Below, piece by piece: positions 42,770-51,202 of a stretch of DNA of 64,000 nucleotides (position 1 is the stretch's first letter; every line of letters starts with the position of its first letter). This DNA comes from JANXYY01 sp035530875 (lineage in GTDB: Bacteria; Actinomycetota; Actinomycetes; Nanopelagicales; Nanopelagicaceae): positions 20,990-84,989 of the forward strand of contig DATKUB010000063.1 in the NCBI GenBank assembly GCA_035530875.1, read 5' to 3'. A model generated the notes under the pieces. That model saw nothing but the letters and a program-made list of their open reading frames with translations, did no database searches and was not told the origin of the DNA. The translations under genes were made by a program, and so were the position numbers.

Positions 42770-42916
42770 GGCGAGCCGCCGCTCACCGGAGGCAAGCCGC
42801 CGCTCACCGGAGGCAAGCCGCCGCTCACCGGAGGCAAGCCGCCGCTCACGGGAGGCAAGCCGCCGCTCACGGGAGGCAAGCCGCCGCTCACGGGAGGCAA
42901 GCCGCCGCTCACGCTA
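42770..42916. repeat. 21-bp tandem repeat array, seven units
   Basis: Seven units of core GCCGCCGCTCA, the longest array seen. The first three end in CACCGGA, the next three in CACGGGA and the last diverges. It fills the gap between convergent hutH and the HutG-like gene, starting 16 bases after the hutH stop and supplying the TAG stop codon (42914-42916) of the latter. Confidence 0.95.
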
Positions 42917-43819
42917 GGGACGAGAGGCGAAACCGGCAGCGGCTTCAAGAACGCAGAGCGCAGCCAACCGGACCGTCCGCTGGTCGGGCGCATCTGCCGT
43001 TGCATCAACCTCGGTGATATCAAGAGCTCGAACGCGCGAATCTCGCGCCACCAAGTAGACGCCTTCGCGCAACTCATCGGCAGACAGGCCACCTGGCACC
43101 GACGCCGGACACCCAGGAGCAACCGAGCGATCGCAGACATCGACATCAACGTCGACGTAAATCCCGGCATTTCCAGTACCAGCGATCTCCAGCGCCTCAG
43201 CAACAACATCGCTCATTGGGCGTCTGCGCATTGATGTGCGCGAAATAACGGTGATTCCATAATCACGGGCGCGCGCCGAATATTCAGCTGAATTAGCAAA
43301 GTCGGCGATTCCAATCTGAACTATTCGAGGCCCTCGCACCCCCGCTTCGATCAGTTGGCGCATTGGTGATCCGTTGCTGATGCCATCGCGTAAATCGTGG
43401 TGTGCATCGAATGTGATGATGCCGGCCTGTCCCAGTCCCTGATTAAAAACACCCCGCATGGCGGCATAGGTAATGGAGTTGTCGCCGCCAAGGATGGCTA
43501 GGAAATGGGCGCTCGCGCCACTTTGAGCCGCAAATGCCTCCGTTGCGTCGGCATCATTGGGTGTCGTTGAGCAACCGAAGTCTCGAACCGAGATCGAGGC
43601 CAGATCAATTCCGCTAGACGCGTGAAAGGTGGAGTATCGGTATAACGCTTCTCGGATAGCGTCTGGTGTGGCCTCAGCCCCACTCGGTGAAATCGATAAC
43701 GCCGATGAAGGAGCGCCCATTACGCCGAATTGAACTACCGGTAATTCCGATCCACCAGCCAACCAGCTGCCCGCTCTTGGCCATCGCGAATCATGCGGCA
43801 ATGCAGGTGTCGTACTCAT
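42914..43819 (-). CDS. hutG: Arginase-family hydrolase, probable formimidoylglutamase
   Basis: Probable last step of histidine use, splitting formiminoglutamate to glutamate and formamide. The 301-residue ureohydrolase has Mn-site motifs DAHHD at 138-142 and DVDVDVCD near 223-230. The first motif, usually GGDHS, reads GGDNS at 111-115, so a Mn-ligand His is Asn; I recall Asn at this place in some formiminoglutamases. Agmatinase or guanidino hydrolase activity is the alternative. It faces hutH across a repeat array and lies 2 bp after the CoA-transferase gene. Confidence 0.8.
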   Translation of the reverse strand: MSTTPALPHDSRWPRAGSWLAGGSELPVVQFGVMGAPSSALSISPSGAEATPDAIREALYRYSTFHASSGIDLASISVRDFGCSTTPNDADATEAFAAQSGASAHFLAILGGDNSITYAAMRGVFNQGLGQAGIITFDAHHDLRDGISNGSPMRQLIEAGVRGPRIVQIGIADFANSAEYSARARDYGITVISRTSMRRRPMSDVVAEALEIAGTGNAGIYVDVDVDVCDRSVAPGCPASVPGGLSADELREGVYLVARDSRVRALDITEVDATADAPDQRTVRLAALCVLEAAAGFASRP

Positions 43820-43821
43820 GG

Positions 43822-45054
43822 CTATTCAGCCAAGCCCATTCGAAGAGCGGCAAAGCGCAATTCCTCGCGTGCGTCCGGATGGGCCGTCTGTTCAATCAAC
43901 TCGCGCGCTTGCTCACGTTGGTCAAGTCCCCACAGTTGTGCCACGCCCTGCTCGGTCACGATTGCACTCTGTTGGAACGACGTAACCGGCGAATCAAGCA
44001 CCGGAATAATCGTGGACTGATTGGCTTTTCGATGCCACGAGCGGAGCGCGATCAACGCCTGTCCGCCATGAGAATGTAACGCCCCAACGATGAAATCGGT
44101 CTGCCCGCCAATCCCAGAGTAGATGTGATTTCCGATTCGCGTCGCATTTGCCTGCGCAAAAAGATCAATCTGCATGGCGGTATTGACCGAGACCATCAAT
44201 GGATTCTTCTCAATCATCGATGGGTCATTTATCTTCTCAGTGCGCATGATGCGAACGCGATCATTGTGATTAAGCCAGGCGTAAAACTCGGGTGAACCAA
44301 AACAGAAAGAGGCATGAATTACGTCTTTCTGACGTAACACTCCCCTCCGCTCAAGCGCCAAAACCCCATCGCTAAACATTTCGCTCCAGATCTTGAGATC
44401 GCGATGCCCAAACAGGCAACTAAGGGTTGCATTAGGAACGGCACCAATGCCCATTTGCAAAGTGGACCCGTCAGCCACCATGGACGCGACTCGCTCACCA
44501 ATTGACAGCGATTCGTCATCTAGCTCACCGGTGGAAACGAGAGTCGGTAGCGGTTCGTCGATCTCAATTCCGATATCGATATGGTCGAGTAGGAGTTGAC
44601 CATCGCCAAAGGTATATGGCATGTGTTTGTTTATCTGAGCGATCACCAAACCGCCGCGCCGCCGCACTTCCTCAATCGCGGACGGGAGAATATTCACTTC
44701 AATGCCGAGCGAAACAGTATCGCCTTCTGGCACCGACGTATTGAGCAAGACGATGTCTGGCGCGAGGGTGGTGCGAAAAAGCAGTGGGGTCATCGAGAGG
44801 CGCGCCGGAATGTATCGGAGCCTGGAACTATTGCGCATTCCCGGACCCACAAAAGTAGTTTCAAGTTCGACACCTTCGCGGTCGGGAAAACCGCGTTGGG
44901 CATTGATGGCAAAGAGCCGATAGTTCTCGATTACCCCATCGAGAATGCGCAGAGTGCTAAAAGGCGTGGCCTCATTGCCACTGACTACCACGCGCGGAAT
45001 ATGTGGAAAAGAATCAAAAATCTTGGAAAGTTCAGTTTCGTTGACTAATCGCAC
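43822..45054 (-). CDS. Acetyl-CoA hydrolase/transferase family protein
   Basis: CoA-transferase of 410 residues, in the group that includes acetate, succinate and 4-hydroxybutyrate CoA-transferases. Seen are MGIGAVPNATLSCLFGHRDL near residues 200-219, the segment IWSEMFSDG with the probable catalytic Glu, SVNTAMQIDLFAQAN, and YSGIGGQTDFIVGALHSHGG near residue 320. It starts with GTG after GAGAG. It precedes the HutG-like gene by 2 bp and follows the E2 gene by 72 bp, so it may serve the organic-acid pathway of the dehydrogenase genes instead of histidine use. Confidence 0.88.
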   Translation of the reverse strand: MRLVNETELSKIFDSFPHIPRVVVSGNEATPFSTLRILDGVIENYRLFAINAQRGFPDREGVELETTFVGPGMRNSSRLRYIPARLSMTPLLFRTTLAPDIVLLNTSVPEGDTVSLGIEVNILPSAIEEVRRRGGLVIAQINKHMPYTFGDGQLLLDHIDIGIEIDEPLPTLVSTGELDDESLSIGERVASMVADGSTLQMGIGAVPNATLSCLFGHRDLKIWSEMFSDGVLALERRGVLRQKDVIHASFCFGSPEFYAWLNHNDRVRIMRTEKINDPSMIEKNPLMVSVNTAMQIDLFAQANATRIGNHIYSGIGGQTDFIVGALHSHGGQALIALRSWHRKANQSTIIPVLDSPVTSFQQSAIVTEQGVAQLWGLDQREQARELIEQTAHPDAREELRFAALRMGLAE

Positions 45055-45126
45055 ATATTCATTCTCTCGCGTCGGCAGAGAAAGAGCACACCAATTACCG
45101 TGTGAGAATGATTCCGATGCAAAAAC

Positions 45127-46383
45127 TTAGAGGAGCATCCAGAACGGGCTTTCGATTCGAGTCGTGAAGGCGGCCAACCATTGAGCGGCGAGCGCACCAT
45201 CGATGGCTCGGTGGTCAACCGAGAGAGTGAAGTGGATGACTTGGGCGATGCCAAGCTGGCCATCGATCACAACTGGCTCCGGTCTGGCGGCACCGACGGC
45301 GAGAATCGCGGACTGTGGTGGGTTGAGAATCGCTGAGAATTCTTGAGTTCCATACATTCCGAGGTTGGTGACGGAGAAACTTCCACCCTCAATCTCATCC
45401 TGTTTTAACCGTCCAGCCCGTGCGCGCGCCACCAAATCGGCCGTTACTTCACCTAACTCGGCCAGGCGCAGATTGTTGACCCCTCGAATCACTGGCGTTA
45501 CTAACCCATTCGGCGCCGCGACCGCCAAAGCGATGTCAATATCGTCGAAACGCCGCAACTCCTCCGGCGTCCAGATCACATTCGCATCAGGGACATCCTG
45601 AAAAGCGCCCGCTACGGCCTTAATAATTAGATCATTCACCGAAACTTTCTTGGGAGCCCACTCGTTCCACTTCTGGCGCATGCTGAGCAACTCATCGACT
45701 CGGCACTCGGCCACCAAATAGAAATGTGGAACTGTTGATTTGCTCTCAGTTAGGCGCCTAGCGATTGCCCGCCGCATTCCGGTGTGTGCAATCGCCGTAT
45801 ACGCACCAGTGGAAGTCACCCGAGGAGGGGCCGGTGCAGCCGCTGTCGGTACCCCGCCCTGGCCCTGCGCTTCAATGTCGCGCCGAACAATCCGACCATT
45901 TGGTCCGGACCCGGCGATCCGACTGACGTCGAGGCCGCGTTCCTTGGCTAAGCGCCTGGCTAACGGGCTTGAGAAAACTCGTTGTCCGGTCGGTCGTTCC
46001 ACTTGTCCGGTCGACACTGACGCCACCGCCTGAACTGTTGACGTTGGCGCCGCAACTGCCGCCGCAGCTGACGTCGGAGCGACAACGGGCTCTGTAGCTA
46101 GATTCTGCTCGGCTAGTAGAGCGTCGATTTCAGTTTTGCCTTCCCCGGCTTTGAGCAGAACGGCAATTGGCGCTCCCACCAAAGTCGTACTTCCTGGGGC
46201 AGCCAAATAACGGCCAAGCACGCCATTAACTTCGGCTGGCACTTCCACCAAGGCCTTATCGGTCTCCACCTCAGCCAGCACATCACCGGCCGCAAAAGAG
46301 GCGCCCTCGGCAACCAACCATTTAGAAATGACGGCCTCAGTTGCATTGGCCAGCACCGCTGGCATCCTCATAATGGTTGCCAT
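45127..46383 (-). CDS. Dihydrolipoyl acyltransferase (E2) of a 2-oxoacid dehydrogenase
   Basis: Core of a 2-oxoacid dehydrogenase complex, moving the acyl group from lipoate to CoA. The ATG at 46383, in a TGA-G-ATG junction with E1, gives 418 residues; the longer frame runs into E1. Residues 1-75 are a lipoyl domain with the attachment Lys in VETDKALVEVP. An Ala/Pro linker follows, then an E1/E3-binding domain (SSPLARRLAKERGLDVSRIA, GPNGRIVRRDIE), then the catalytic domain ending with the DHRAIDG active-site motif. No E3 gene is adjacent. Substrate could be pyruvate, a branched-chain oxoacid or acetoin. Confidence 0.93.
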   Translation of the reverse strand: MATIMRMPAVLANATEAVISKWLVAEGASFAAGDVLAEVETDKALVEVPAEVNGVLGRYLAAPGSTTLVGAPIAVLLKAGEGKTEIDALLAEQNLATEPVVAPTSAAAAVAAPTSTVQAVASVSTGQVERPTGQRVFSSPLARRLAKERGLDVSRIAGSGPNGRIVRRDIEAQGQGGVPTAAAPAPPRVTSTGAYTAIAHTGMRRAIARRLTESKSTVPHFYLVAECRVDELLSMRQKWNEWAPKKVSVNDLIIKAVAGAFQDVPDANVIWTPEELRRFDDIDIALAVAAPNGLVTPVIRGVNNLRLAELGEVTADLVARARAGRLKQDEIEGGSFSVTNLGMYGTQEFSAILNPPQSAILAVGAARPEPVVIDGQLGIAQVIHFTLSVDHRAIDGALAAQWLAAFTTRIESPFWMLL

Positions 46384-46384
46384 C

Positions 46385-48571
46385 TCAGTTGCTCCCGCCG
46401 AAGCCGGACTGGATAACTCCAAGGGCAGCAACAACTTCTTCAACGCCGGCAATCGCGGCACGTTCCAAGACCTTGGAAATGCTTGGGGATGCTTCGCCGC
46501 CGGTAACTCTGGCCACCGGTTGGTCAAGGTAGTCGAAGAATCTGCGCTGAATTTCATCGGAGAGCCACGCGCCGTATGACGTTCCTCTGGCACCTTGCTC
46601 AACGAGCAAAACATTATTGGTTTTACGAATGCTCTCGCCGACCGTCTCCCAGTCGAAACTCGCCCGATCTAGCCAGCGCAGGTCAATTACTTCGGCATCC
46701 ATGCCCGAATCTTCAACGGCTGCAAGCGAGCGCTTCACCATCGAAAGGTAAGTAAGGATCGTTACATCCTTGCCTTCGCGTCGGACTGCTGCCTTACCAA
46801 ACGGCAGTTGGTAATCAAGGTCGTCGACCGGAATTTCGGACATGTCTTGGTATAGATCAATGTGTTCAAGAACAAGGACTGGATCATCAAGAGTCAGCGC
46901 TGCATTCATCAGCCCGATGTAATCGGCTGCCGACGATGGAGCAACAATTCGCCAGCCCGGACTCATCGCAAACACGCCCGCGGGATCCATCAGGTGCTGA
47001 GACCCGTAACCGCTGCCCATCGCAACTTTGGTGCGAAGCACGAGTGGCACTGGATTTTTTCCACCGAACATGTGCCGGGCCTTGCCAATCTGGTTGAAGA
47101 CTTGATCGGCTGCCACCCAAAGGAAATCCGGATACATGAATTCGACAACTGGACGGTAGCGCCCATCAAGAGCCATGCCACCACCCAGACCAACAAAGGC
47201 GTTCTCACTAATTGGTGTTCCGAGCACCCGGTCTGGAAACTCCTTAGACAAGCCCTTGGTCGCACCGTTGGTGCCACCGTTAAGCCGGTGAATATCTTCG
47301 CCAAGAATCACGATCCGCTCGTCTGTTTCCAACCGCCGCCCAAGCACCGATGCGATCGCATCGACAAACTTTACGGACTTTGTTTCTACCGTCGATGTCG
47401 TCGGCTCAAGAACGCGAGCACCCGCTAATTCGCTGGTATCCCCCCGTACTCCAACGTTTACAAAGTTGGGGTCTGGCCAGAGTTCTGGACGAATCCGACG
47501 CTTGCCTGGCAATTCCGGATCACTTTCAAGCAGCGCAGCAACCGCAGCTGAATTCGCAGCTACCGCCTGCTTCCGAACGGCATCCACACCGGCTTGATCA
47601 ATGAGCCCGAGTGCAATCATTTCCGTCGCAACTCGAAGCAGTGGATCACGCTTACGCCACTCAGTTTCTTCTTCCTTGGTGCGGTAGCCAAAGGCACTGC
47701 CAGGGAATGATCCACTCTGGTGGTAGTAGCGGTAGACCTCTGCTTCAATAATGGTTGGGCCTTCGCCGCTACGCATCCGATCTTCGGCCTCTTGCATCGC
47801 AAGATGCACGGCCAGTGGATCCATCCCATCAACGCGCCACGATGGAATTCCGAATCCTTGCCCACGCGCCGAAAGGCGTGGCTCGCCAGTGGCCTCGTAG
47901 ACGTTAGTGGAGACCGCATAGAGATTGTTCTCAATGAAAAAGCAGAGCGGCAACTTCCAAGCAGATGCGAGGTTCATTGTTTCAAGAACTGAACCGATAT
48001 TCACTGCGCCGTCGCCGAAGTATGAGACGGTCACATCGTTGGTTCCGGCTTTGCGCTGGGCCCAAGCATTTCCGGCTGCCAGTGGCACGCCGCCACCGAC
48101 GATTGCATTCGTTCCAAGTGCGCCAGCTTCAAACCACTGCAAGTGCATCGATCCGCCGCGGCCGGCACAGTAACCCTGAGCAAGGCCCAGAATCTCTGCC
48201 ATCGTGCGCTGCAAGATCGTCTGAATTTCCGCATCCACCAAATGTGTGAGGTTTAACCGGCCATTTGAAACATGGTTGATCGCCTTAGCCAAAAATTGAT
48301 GGTGACCGCGATGTGAGCCGTTAACCGCATCAGTTGTAGTAAGACCGACTATCGATCCAGTGGCGCCGCCCTCTTGTCCAATGCTGCTGTGAACCGGGCC
48401 GTGAACCAAGCCTTCGCCAGCAAGTTCAAGTACTGCCTCTTCGAAAGCGCGGATCAAGTGCATCTGCCCGAGCATGGTGGCCAGAAGTTCGGGGTCGGCA
48501 TTCCGCCAGTCATCAGGGGTTGTGTTTAGCGCCACCCACGGCTCAGCTGGGTCCAACTTGGTTTGCTTCAT
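46385..48571 (-). CDS. 2-oxoacid dehydrogenase E1, fused alpha and beta subunits
   Basis: Thiamine-diphosphate decarboxylase component. The 728-residue protein joins an alpha half (about 1-360; GRGGSMHL, then the ThDP motif from GDGAVNIGS to FFIENN) to a beta half (about 400-715; ILGEDIHRLNGGTNGATKGL, ISENAFVGLGGGMAL, VEFMYPDFL, VLLVEQGARG). Such fusions are known for acetoin and branched-chain-type complexes. TATATA lies six bases before the ATG with no ribosome site, so the mRNA is probably leaderless. A palindrome in this promoter is a candidate GntR operator. Confidence 0.93.
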   Translation of the reverse strand: MKQTKLDPAEPWVALNTTPDDWRNADPELLATMLGQMHLIRAFEEAVLELAGEGLVHGPVHSSIGQEGGATGSIVGLTTTDAVNGSHRGHHQFLAKAINHVSNGRLNLTHLVDAEIQTILQRTMAEILGLAQGYCAGRGGSMHLQWFEAGALGTNAIVGGGVPLAAGNAWAQRKAGTNDVTVSYFGDGAVNIGSVLETMNLASAWKLPLCFFIENNLYAVSTNVYEATGEPRLSARGQGFGIPSWRVDGMDPLAVHLAMQEAEDRMRSGEGPTIIEAEVYRYYHQSGSFPGSAFGYRTKEEETEWRKRDPLLRVATEMIALGLIDQAGVDAVRKQAVAANSAAVAALLESDPELPGKRRIRPELWPDPNFVNVGVRGDTSELAGARVLEPTTSTVETKSVKFVDAIASVLGRRLETDERIVILGEDIHRLNGGTNGATKGLSKEFPDRVLGTPISENAFVGLGGGMALDGRYRPVVEFMYPDFLWVAADQVFNQIGKARHMFGGKNPVPLVLRTKVAMGSGYGSQHLMDPAGVFAMSPGWRIVAPSSAADYIGLMNAALTLDDPVLVLEHIDLYQDMSEIPVDDLDYQLPFGKAAVRREGKDVTILTYLSMVKRSLAAVEDSGMDAEVIDLRWLDRASFDWETVGESIRKTNNVLLVEQGARGTSYGAWLSDEIQRRFFDYLDQPVARVTGGEASPSISKVLERAAIAGVEEVVAALGVIQSGFGGSN

Positions 48572-48577
48572 GGAGGG

Positions 48578-48607
48578 TATATAACCCTAGATTGAGTCCA
48601 ATCTCAA
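48578..48607 (-). promoter_or_regulatory. E1-E2 promoter with embedded palindromic operator
   Basis: On the minus strand TTGAGA (48607-48602), 18 bases, then TATATA (48583-48578), which ends six bases before the E1 ATG. The palindrome AGATTG-AGTC-CAATCT at 48589-48604 lies between and over these elements, where a bound repressor would block polymerase. It resembles the palindrome at 48652-48665 on the divergent side. Confidence 0.65.
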
Positions 48608-48651
48608 GGTTCCAGCCATAAATTCCGGCCTAAACCTTGACTTCCAGCCAT

Positions 48652-48665
48652 TATTGGATCCAATA
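48652..48665 (+). promoter_or_regulatory. Perfect 14-bp palindrome, candidate GntR operator
   Basis: TATTGGATCCAATA is a perfect palindrome of the type bound by FCD-class GntR regulators. It overlaps the spacer and the -10 of a plus-strand promoter (TTGACT at 48637, 18 bases, CAATAT at 48661) reading into the VOC-GntR genes. Direct repeats TTCCAGCCAT at 48610 and 48642 and an inverted pair CAAGGTT/AACCTTG lie between this site and the E1 promoter. Confidence 0.6.
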
Positions 48666-48692
48666 TGCCTATATCGCCAGGAGAGGATGGGC

Positions 48693-49235
48693 ATGAGCAT
48701 TGAACAGAAGGGCCTGCCAGGACTTCGGGGAACCGAGCACATCGGCTTCACCGTGCCCGACCTGGATCAAGCAACCGACTTCTTCGTCAACGTGATCGGT
48801 TGCGAGTTGGTCTACTCGCTTGGACCATTCGAACACCAGGACAGCGACTGGATGCTCGAACACCTCAATGTTCATCCACGAACAGTCATGCGCGAGCTCC
48901 GATTCTTTAGGTGTGGGCATGGACCAAATTTCGAGGTCTTCCAATTTGAGCCAGCCGAGCCCCCAGCGCCTCAACCGAAAAACAGCGACATCGGCGGCCA
49001 CCACCTGGCCTTCTATGTCGACGATTTCGACCTCGGCTTAGCTCATCTCCGCTCACATAACGTCCGAATCCTCGGCGAGCCGACCTTTAGCAAGAACGCG
49101 AGTGAGGGTCAGCGCTGGGTCTACTTCCTCTCTCCTTGGGGGATGCAATTAGAGTTGGTGAGTTTTCCAAGTGGCAAGGCCTACGAGAAGACCTCAAAGA
49201 TTAAACTCTGGCATCCGGCCAACCCGTCCGCCTAA
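48693..49235 (+). CDS. VOC superfamily (glyoxalase/dioxygenase fold) protein
   Basis: Metal-dependent enzyme of the vicinal-oxygen-chelate fold, 180 residues. ATG at 48693 is nine bases after AGGAG; the ATG at 48687 is too close. Two beta-alpha-beta-beta-beta modules are visible, with likely metal ligands in EHIGFTVPDLD, GGHHLAFYVDDFD and MQLELVSF, the usual His-His-Glu pattern. It may be an isomerase, epimerase or ring-cleaving dioxygenase of the neighbouring catabolic route. It is followed after 12 bp by the GntR gene. Confidence 0.85.
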   Translation: MSIEQKGLPGLRGTEHIGFTVPDLDQATDFFVNVIGCELVYSLGPFEHQDSDWMLEHLNVHPRTVMRELRFFRCGHGPNFEVFQFEPAEPPAPQPKNSDIGGHHLAFYVDDFDLGLAHLRSHNVRILGEPTFSKNASEGQRWVYFLSPWGMQLELVSFPSGKAYEKTSKIKLWHPANPSA

Positions 49236-49247
49236 GGGAGAAAATTG

Positions 49248-49907
49248 ATGGCAGTAGGTGCTGAAGGCGACCTAGCAACCAGCCACCGCATTGCGGCCGG
49301 CTTGAAAGAGGCAATCCTCACCGGCAAGTACCCGCCAGGCACTCGAATCCGGCAGGAAGATATCGCCGAACAATATGGTGCGAGTCGCTCGCCAGTTCGG
49401 GAAGCCTTCCGAATGCTCGACGCCGATGGCTTACTGACCCTGATTGCCAACACCGGCGCTTGGATTTCGCAATTGAGTCTGGCCGAGTGTGAAGAGATGT
49501 ATCAGATCCGCGAACGAGTAGAACCGCTGCTACTACGGTCGAGTATGCCCAAACTCGACGCGGAGACCATGGCGAAATTGCACGCGCTCGTCAAACAACT
49601 TGAAGAGAGCGAAGACGTCGAGAATTTTCTGCTTCATGATCGCGAATTTCATTTGCTCACTTACGTCGGAGCATCAACGGCACTTCTTGGTGACATGGTG
49701 CAGCGTCTTTGGAATACAACCCAGCATTATCGAAGGGCGTACACGCGTCTGCTTGCTGTAGATGGATTCAAGAGCGCTCACTACGAACATCATCTGCTGC
49801 TTTCAGCGATCGAACGCGGCGACAATGAAGATGCCGAACGGATTCTCTACGGACACATCAGGCGAACTCGTCTCGAACTTGCTAAGCATCCAGAAGTTTT
49901 CGCCTGA
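49248..49907 (+). CDS. GntR/FCD family transcription regulator
   Basis: DNA-binding regulator of 219 residues, probably repressing the divergent E1-E2 and VOC genes until a ligand binds. ATG at 49248 lies 7 bases after AGGGAG. Residues about 8-75 form the winged helix-turn-helix (LKEAILTGKYPPGTRIRQED, GASRSPVREAFRMLDADGLL). The C-terminal all-helical FCD domain has the metal/ligand residues in LLHDREFHLL and HYEHHLLLSAIERGD. Palindromes at 48589-48604 and 48652-48665 are its likely operators. Confidence 0.92.
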   Translation: MAVGAEGDLATSHRIAAGLKEAILTGKYPPGTRIRQEDIAEQYGASRSPVREAFRMLDADGLLTLIANTGAWISQLSLAECEEMYQIRERVEPLLLRSSMPKLDAETMAKLHALVKQLEESEDVENFLLHDREFHLLTYVGASTALLGDMVQRLWNTTQHYRRAYTRLLAVDGFKSAHYEHHLLLSAIERGDNEDAERILYGHIRRTRLELAKHPEVFA

Positions 49908-49943
49908 AGTGCTCATAGAGTTACTACGATTCGAAGGAGACCA

Positions 49944-51182
49944 ATGCTTTTTGACGATAGGTACCTTTCACCAGACCAACGACTGATGCGTGACACGTGT
50001 CGAAGCTACTGCGATGACGTAGTTATTCCATGGATCAAGTCAGACCGAACACGTGAGTGGAACTTTGACCCCGAACAACGTCTAGCTCCAGCGATCCTCG
50101 AACAAGCGGACAAGATCGGTCTGCGGGCGCTCGGAGTGCCGGAACGCTTTGGTGGCATCGCACTGGAAAAAAACACACAGTCGCAGACGTTCGCAGTCAT
50201 TGCCACGGAATTGGCACGTGGGGATTCTGGATTGGCCGACAAGCTTGTCCAGAACTGGAAGATCTCGGTTCTGCTTAGCGGACTGGCACCCGAACACCTG
50301 CAGGAAAAGTGGTTCACCCGCTATATGAATGAGCCGCAGTTTCTCATGGCGCATTGCCTCACGGAACCGAGGGGCGCATCTGACCGCTGGTTGCCATACA
50401 ACGTACCTGAAGCGAATATGGACACTCGGGCAGTGTTAGAAGATGGGTACTGGAGAATCAATGGTCGTAAGCAGTTCATCAGCAACGGCTACGACGCCAG
50501 CCTCTACGTGGTTTATGCCAATACCGACGACGCGGCTGGCATTTCGGACGGAACCTCAAGTTTCCTAGTTCCGCGAGATACCCCCGGACTCGAAGTCACA
50601 CGTTGCAACGAGACCTTCGGTGGCCGGTTCATGAACAATGGTGAGATCGTCTTCGACGATTGCCGGATACCTGCCGACCACTTGCTTGCGCACAACAACG
50701 CTCTGAGCCAAGCGGGCATCTACTTTCAGCCGGGCAAGATTCTGGTAGCGGCCAAGAACTTGGGCATCGGAATTGCGGCTTACGAACAGACAGTCGAGTG
50801 GGTACATCAGCGAGAGCAAGGCGGCCGGCCACTGATCAAACACCAGGCAGTTGCCTTAAGAATCGCCGAAATGGCCACCAAATTGGAGGCAGTATCGACC
50901 TTGCTTCGTCACGCCGCTACCGCAGTGGATGAAGGGTCACCAGATGCGGCCGCGTTGAGCGTCATGGTCAAAGTATTTGCATCCCAAGAGATCCTTCAAG
51001 TTTGCCAACACGCGATGGAACTGCACGGCGGTTACGGAGCAATGATCGAAGTCGGAATTGAGAAATTATTCCGAGATGCCGCGGTCTGCCTGCATTCAGA
51101 TGGAACTACCGATGTTTCCAACTTCAAAATCACCAAGATGCTCTTCCCAGCAACCGCGGGCAAGTACGCCGGACCGGAGTAG
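49944..51182 (+). CDS. Acyl-CoA dehydrogenase family protein
   Basis: FAD-dependent alpha,beta-dehydrogenation of an acyl-CoA; 412 residues after AAGGAG. Family segments are CLTEPRGASD near residue 130, GRKQFISNG near 175, NNGEIVFDDCRIPADHLL, and MELHGGYGAMIEVGIEKLFR. Near the end the catalytic-base motif usually read as EGT is DGT (LHSDGTTDV, D386), so the base would be Asp. Asp bases are known in some alicyclic acyl-CoA dehydrogenases, as I recall. It follows the GntR gene by 36 bp. Confidence 0.9.
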   Translation: MLFDDRYLSPDQRLMRDTCRSYCDDVVIPWIKSDRTREWNFDPEQRLAPAILEQADKIGLRALGVPERFGGIALEKNTQSQTFAVIATELARGDSGLADKLVQNWKISVLLSGLAPEHLQEKWFTRYMNEPQFLMAHCLTEPRGASDRWLPYNVPEANMDTRAVLEDGYWRINGRKQFISNGYDASLYVVYANTDDAAGISDGTSSFLVPRDTPGLEVTRCNETFGGRFMNNGEIVFDDCRIPADHLLAHNNALSQAGIYFQPGKILVAAKNLGIGIAAYEQTVEWVHQREQGGRPLIKHQAVALRIAEMATKLEAVSTLLRHAATAVDEGSPDAAALSVMVKVFASQEILQVCQHAMELHGGYGAMIEVGIEKLFRDAAVCLHSDGTTDVSNFKITKMLFPATAGKYAGPE

Positions 51183-51183
51183 A

Positions 51184-51202
51184 TCGTAATTAGCGATTAC
51201 GA
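51184..51202. terminator. Short hairpin between convergent genes
   Basis: TCGTAAT and ATTACGA form a 7-bp stem with a 5-base loop between the dehydrogenase and hydrolase genes, covering the TAA of the hydrolase. No U-run is present, so function as a terminator is tentative. Confidence 0.35.

Noticed and set aside
42763..43209. Open frames with seven-residue repeats (SGGLPPV or RQAAAHG type) over the 42770, 32867 and 38291 arrays
   Set aside because: They arise because the 21-bp unit is a multiple of three; they run antisense into or out of real genes, have no ribosome site, and the repeat is clearly intergenic.
46862..47428. 188-codon plus-strand frame
   Set aside because: Antisense to the E1 gene; composition is that of a shadow frame.
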